In this document: piece by piece, positions 62,903 through 64,000 of the stretch
Numbering within the stretch: position 1 is the stretch's first letter
Layout of the letters: each line of letters begins with the position of its first letter
Origin: Jiella endophytica
GTDB lineage: Bacteria > Pseudomonadota > Alphaproteobacteria > Rhizobiales > Rhizobiaceae
Direction: 5' to 3'
Length of the DNA stretch: 64,000 nucleotides
Assembly: GCF_004519335.1 (NCBI RefSeq)
Contig: NZ_SOZD01000002.1
Location: 124,001-188,000 of the forward strand
Made by a program: the position numbers and the translations under genes
Notes under the pieces: generated by a model
The model's input: the letters and a program-made list of their open reading frames with translations, nothing else
What the model was told of the DNA's origin: nothing
Databases searched by the model: none

Positions 62903-64000
62903 TTAAAACAGTTCCAATTGTCCCCCTGCCCGCTTCGCCTTCGGAACGAAGCTGTCCCGCAAGCCCTCCCGATCGGTCAGCCCGCCCGGCGACCAGTCGA
63001 CCGCCATGATGAACGGCCGCACCTTGTCGATCGACTGGCAAAGCCTTGCGATGTCGTCGAGCCGAAGCGTGCGGTGGCGCCGCGTCGAAAGGATGCGCTT
63101 CACCGCCCTAGTGCCGAGGCCCGGCACGCGCAGCAGCATCTCGCGATCCGCCCGGTTGACGTCGATCGGAAAGTGCTCGCGGTTCTTCAGCGCCCAGGCA
63201 AGCTTCGGGTCGATGGCGAGGTCGAGCATGCCGCCCTCCCCGCCGGCAACGATCTCCGCCCGCTGGAAGCCGTAAAAGCGCATCAGCCAGTCGGCCTGGT
63301 AGAGCCGGTGCTCGCGCATCAAGGGCGGCTTGGCGAGCGGCAGCCGGCTCGAGGAATCCGGGATCGGCGAGAAGGCCGAATAATAGACCCGGCTCAGCCG
63401 GTAATTGCCATAGAGGTTTTCCGAGCGGCCGAGCACGTCATCGTCGTTGGAGGCGTCCGCGCCGACGATCATCTGCGTCGACTGCCCACCGGCGGAAAAG
63501 CGCTTCGGCTTGGCCCGGTCGCGCTTTTCGCTCTTATGCTCCTCGATCTTCGCCCTGAGATGCCCCATCGAACGACGGATGTCGCGGGCGTCCTTTTCCG
63601 GCGCCAGCGCCGAGAGCGTCACGTCCGTCGGCATCTCGATATTGACCGACAGTCGGTCGGCGAAGAGGCCGGCCTCCTCGAGCAGCGCGGGCGAGGCATC
63701 GGGGATCGTCTTCAGGTGGATATAGCCGGAAAAATTCTCCTCCAGCCGCAGCTTTCGCGCGATCCGCACCATCTCCTCCATGGTGTAGTCGGAGTTCCGG
63801 ATGATCCCCGAGGAGAGAAACAGCCCTTCGATATAGTTGCGGCGATAAAAGTTCATGGTCAGAGCCACGACCTCGTCGACCGAGAACCGCGCCCGCTCGA
63901 CATTCGAGGACGAGCGGTTGATGCAATAGACGCAGTCATAGATGCAGAAATTGGTCAGCAGGATCTTAAGAAGGGATATGCAGCGGCCGTCCGGCGCATA
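62903..64000 (-). CDS. Radical-SAM protein of putative DNA modification/repair type (5' end beyond window)
   Basis: The visible 365 residues lack the true start, which lies past the right edge. Just inside the edge the radical-SAM cluster motif CIYDCVYC is seen, followed by a SAM-barrel-like sequence. The C-terminal part has a helix-hairpin-helix (LLRVPGLGTRAVKRILS) typical of DNA binding. This matches the family encoded together with DUF4130-UdgX proteins (TIGR03916 type), whose reaction is unknown. In this window the two are separated by the Phd/VapC pair and the deaminase gene. Confidence 0.88.
   Translation of the reverse strand, partial: YAPDGRCISLLKILLTNFCIYDCVYCINRSSSNVERARFSVDEVVALTMNFYRRNYIEGLFLSSGIIRNSDYTMEEMVRIARKLRLEENFSGYIHLKTIPDASPALLEEAGLFADRLSVNIEMPTDVTLSALAPEKDARDIRRSMGHLRAKIEEHKSEKRDRAKPKRFSAGGQSTQMIVGADASNDDDVLGRSENLYGNYRLSRVYYSAFSPIPDSSSRLPLAKPPLMREHRLYQADWLMRFYGFQRAEIVAGGEGGMLDLAIDPKLAWALKNREHFPIDVNRADREMLLRVPGLGTRAVKRILSTRRHRTLRLDDIARLCQSIDKVRPFIMAVDWSPGGLTDREGLRDSFVPKAKRAGGQLELF

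Overview
This window is high-GC DNA from an alphaproteobacterium, most likely of the order Rhizobiales (Hyphomicrobiales). The evidence is the rhizobial C-P lyase gene order, a short-form hisG paired with hisZ, an Irr-like iron box, and dispersed rhizobial-type inverted-repeat elements. The genus cannot be fixed from the sequence alone. Genes are tightly packed on both strands, often with 4-base ATGA/GTGA overlaps.

Layout. 1-5.8 kb: end of a peptide-type ABC permease, an M20-type hydrolase with altered metal ligands, an ornithine-cyclodeaminase-like enzyme, a fused double-ATPase DppDF protein, a TPR protein and an unknown protein. 5.8-12.5 kb: a PotABCD-like ABC importer operon (solute-binding protein, acyltransferase, ATPase, two permeases) divergent from a PHP-family phosphoesterase; the shared promoter region carries two oppositely oriented Pho-box-like repeats. 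12.5-24.4 kb: the phosphonate C-P lyase locus (phnF, phnGHI, phnJ, phnKL, a hexapeptide acetyltransferase, phnCDE, phnM, phnN), with Pho boxes before phnG and phnC and a palindromic operator candidate before phnG. It is interrupted on the opposite strand by a tiny membrane-protein gene and a BrnT/BrnA toxin-antitoxin pair, and followed by a second BrnT/BrnA pair. I see no phnP of the metallo-beta-lactamase type; the PHP protein is a plausible substitute.

25-30.6 kb: an iron-associated operon (imelysin, di-heme oxidoreductase, second imelysin, DUF1513 protein) behind an Irr-like box. 30.9-46.6 kb: secreted protein, MBL hydrolase, SRPBCC/ArsR pair, spermidine-synthase-like protein, EamA transporter, ilvE, a MarR/response regulator/sensor kinase set interrupted by an MNT-HEPN pair, a hydroxyacid dehydrogenase, a Sel1-repeat protein, CsbD, a MarR/GNAT pair, a ligase-associated exonuclease and a YitT protein. 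46.6-59 kb: fumC, small envelope proteins, OmpA-like lipoprotein, GT39-like protein, asd, thiamine pyrophosphokinase, tRNA-Arg(CCT), DoxX protein, hisG-hisZ-hisS. 59-64 kb: a FitAB-type pair, a DUF4130-UdgX fusion, a frameshifted Phd/VapC pair, a deaminase, and a radical-SAM DNA-repair-type protein that runs off the right edge.

The most interesting reading is that about 18 kb (5.8-24.4 kb) forms one phosphate-starvation locus: two ABC importers, the complete C-P lyase and a PHP phosphoesterase, with at least three Pho-box promoters. A second theme is five toxin-antitoxin-like modules, two of which sit inside otherwise conserved operons.
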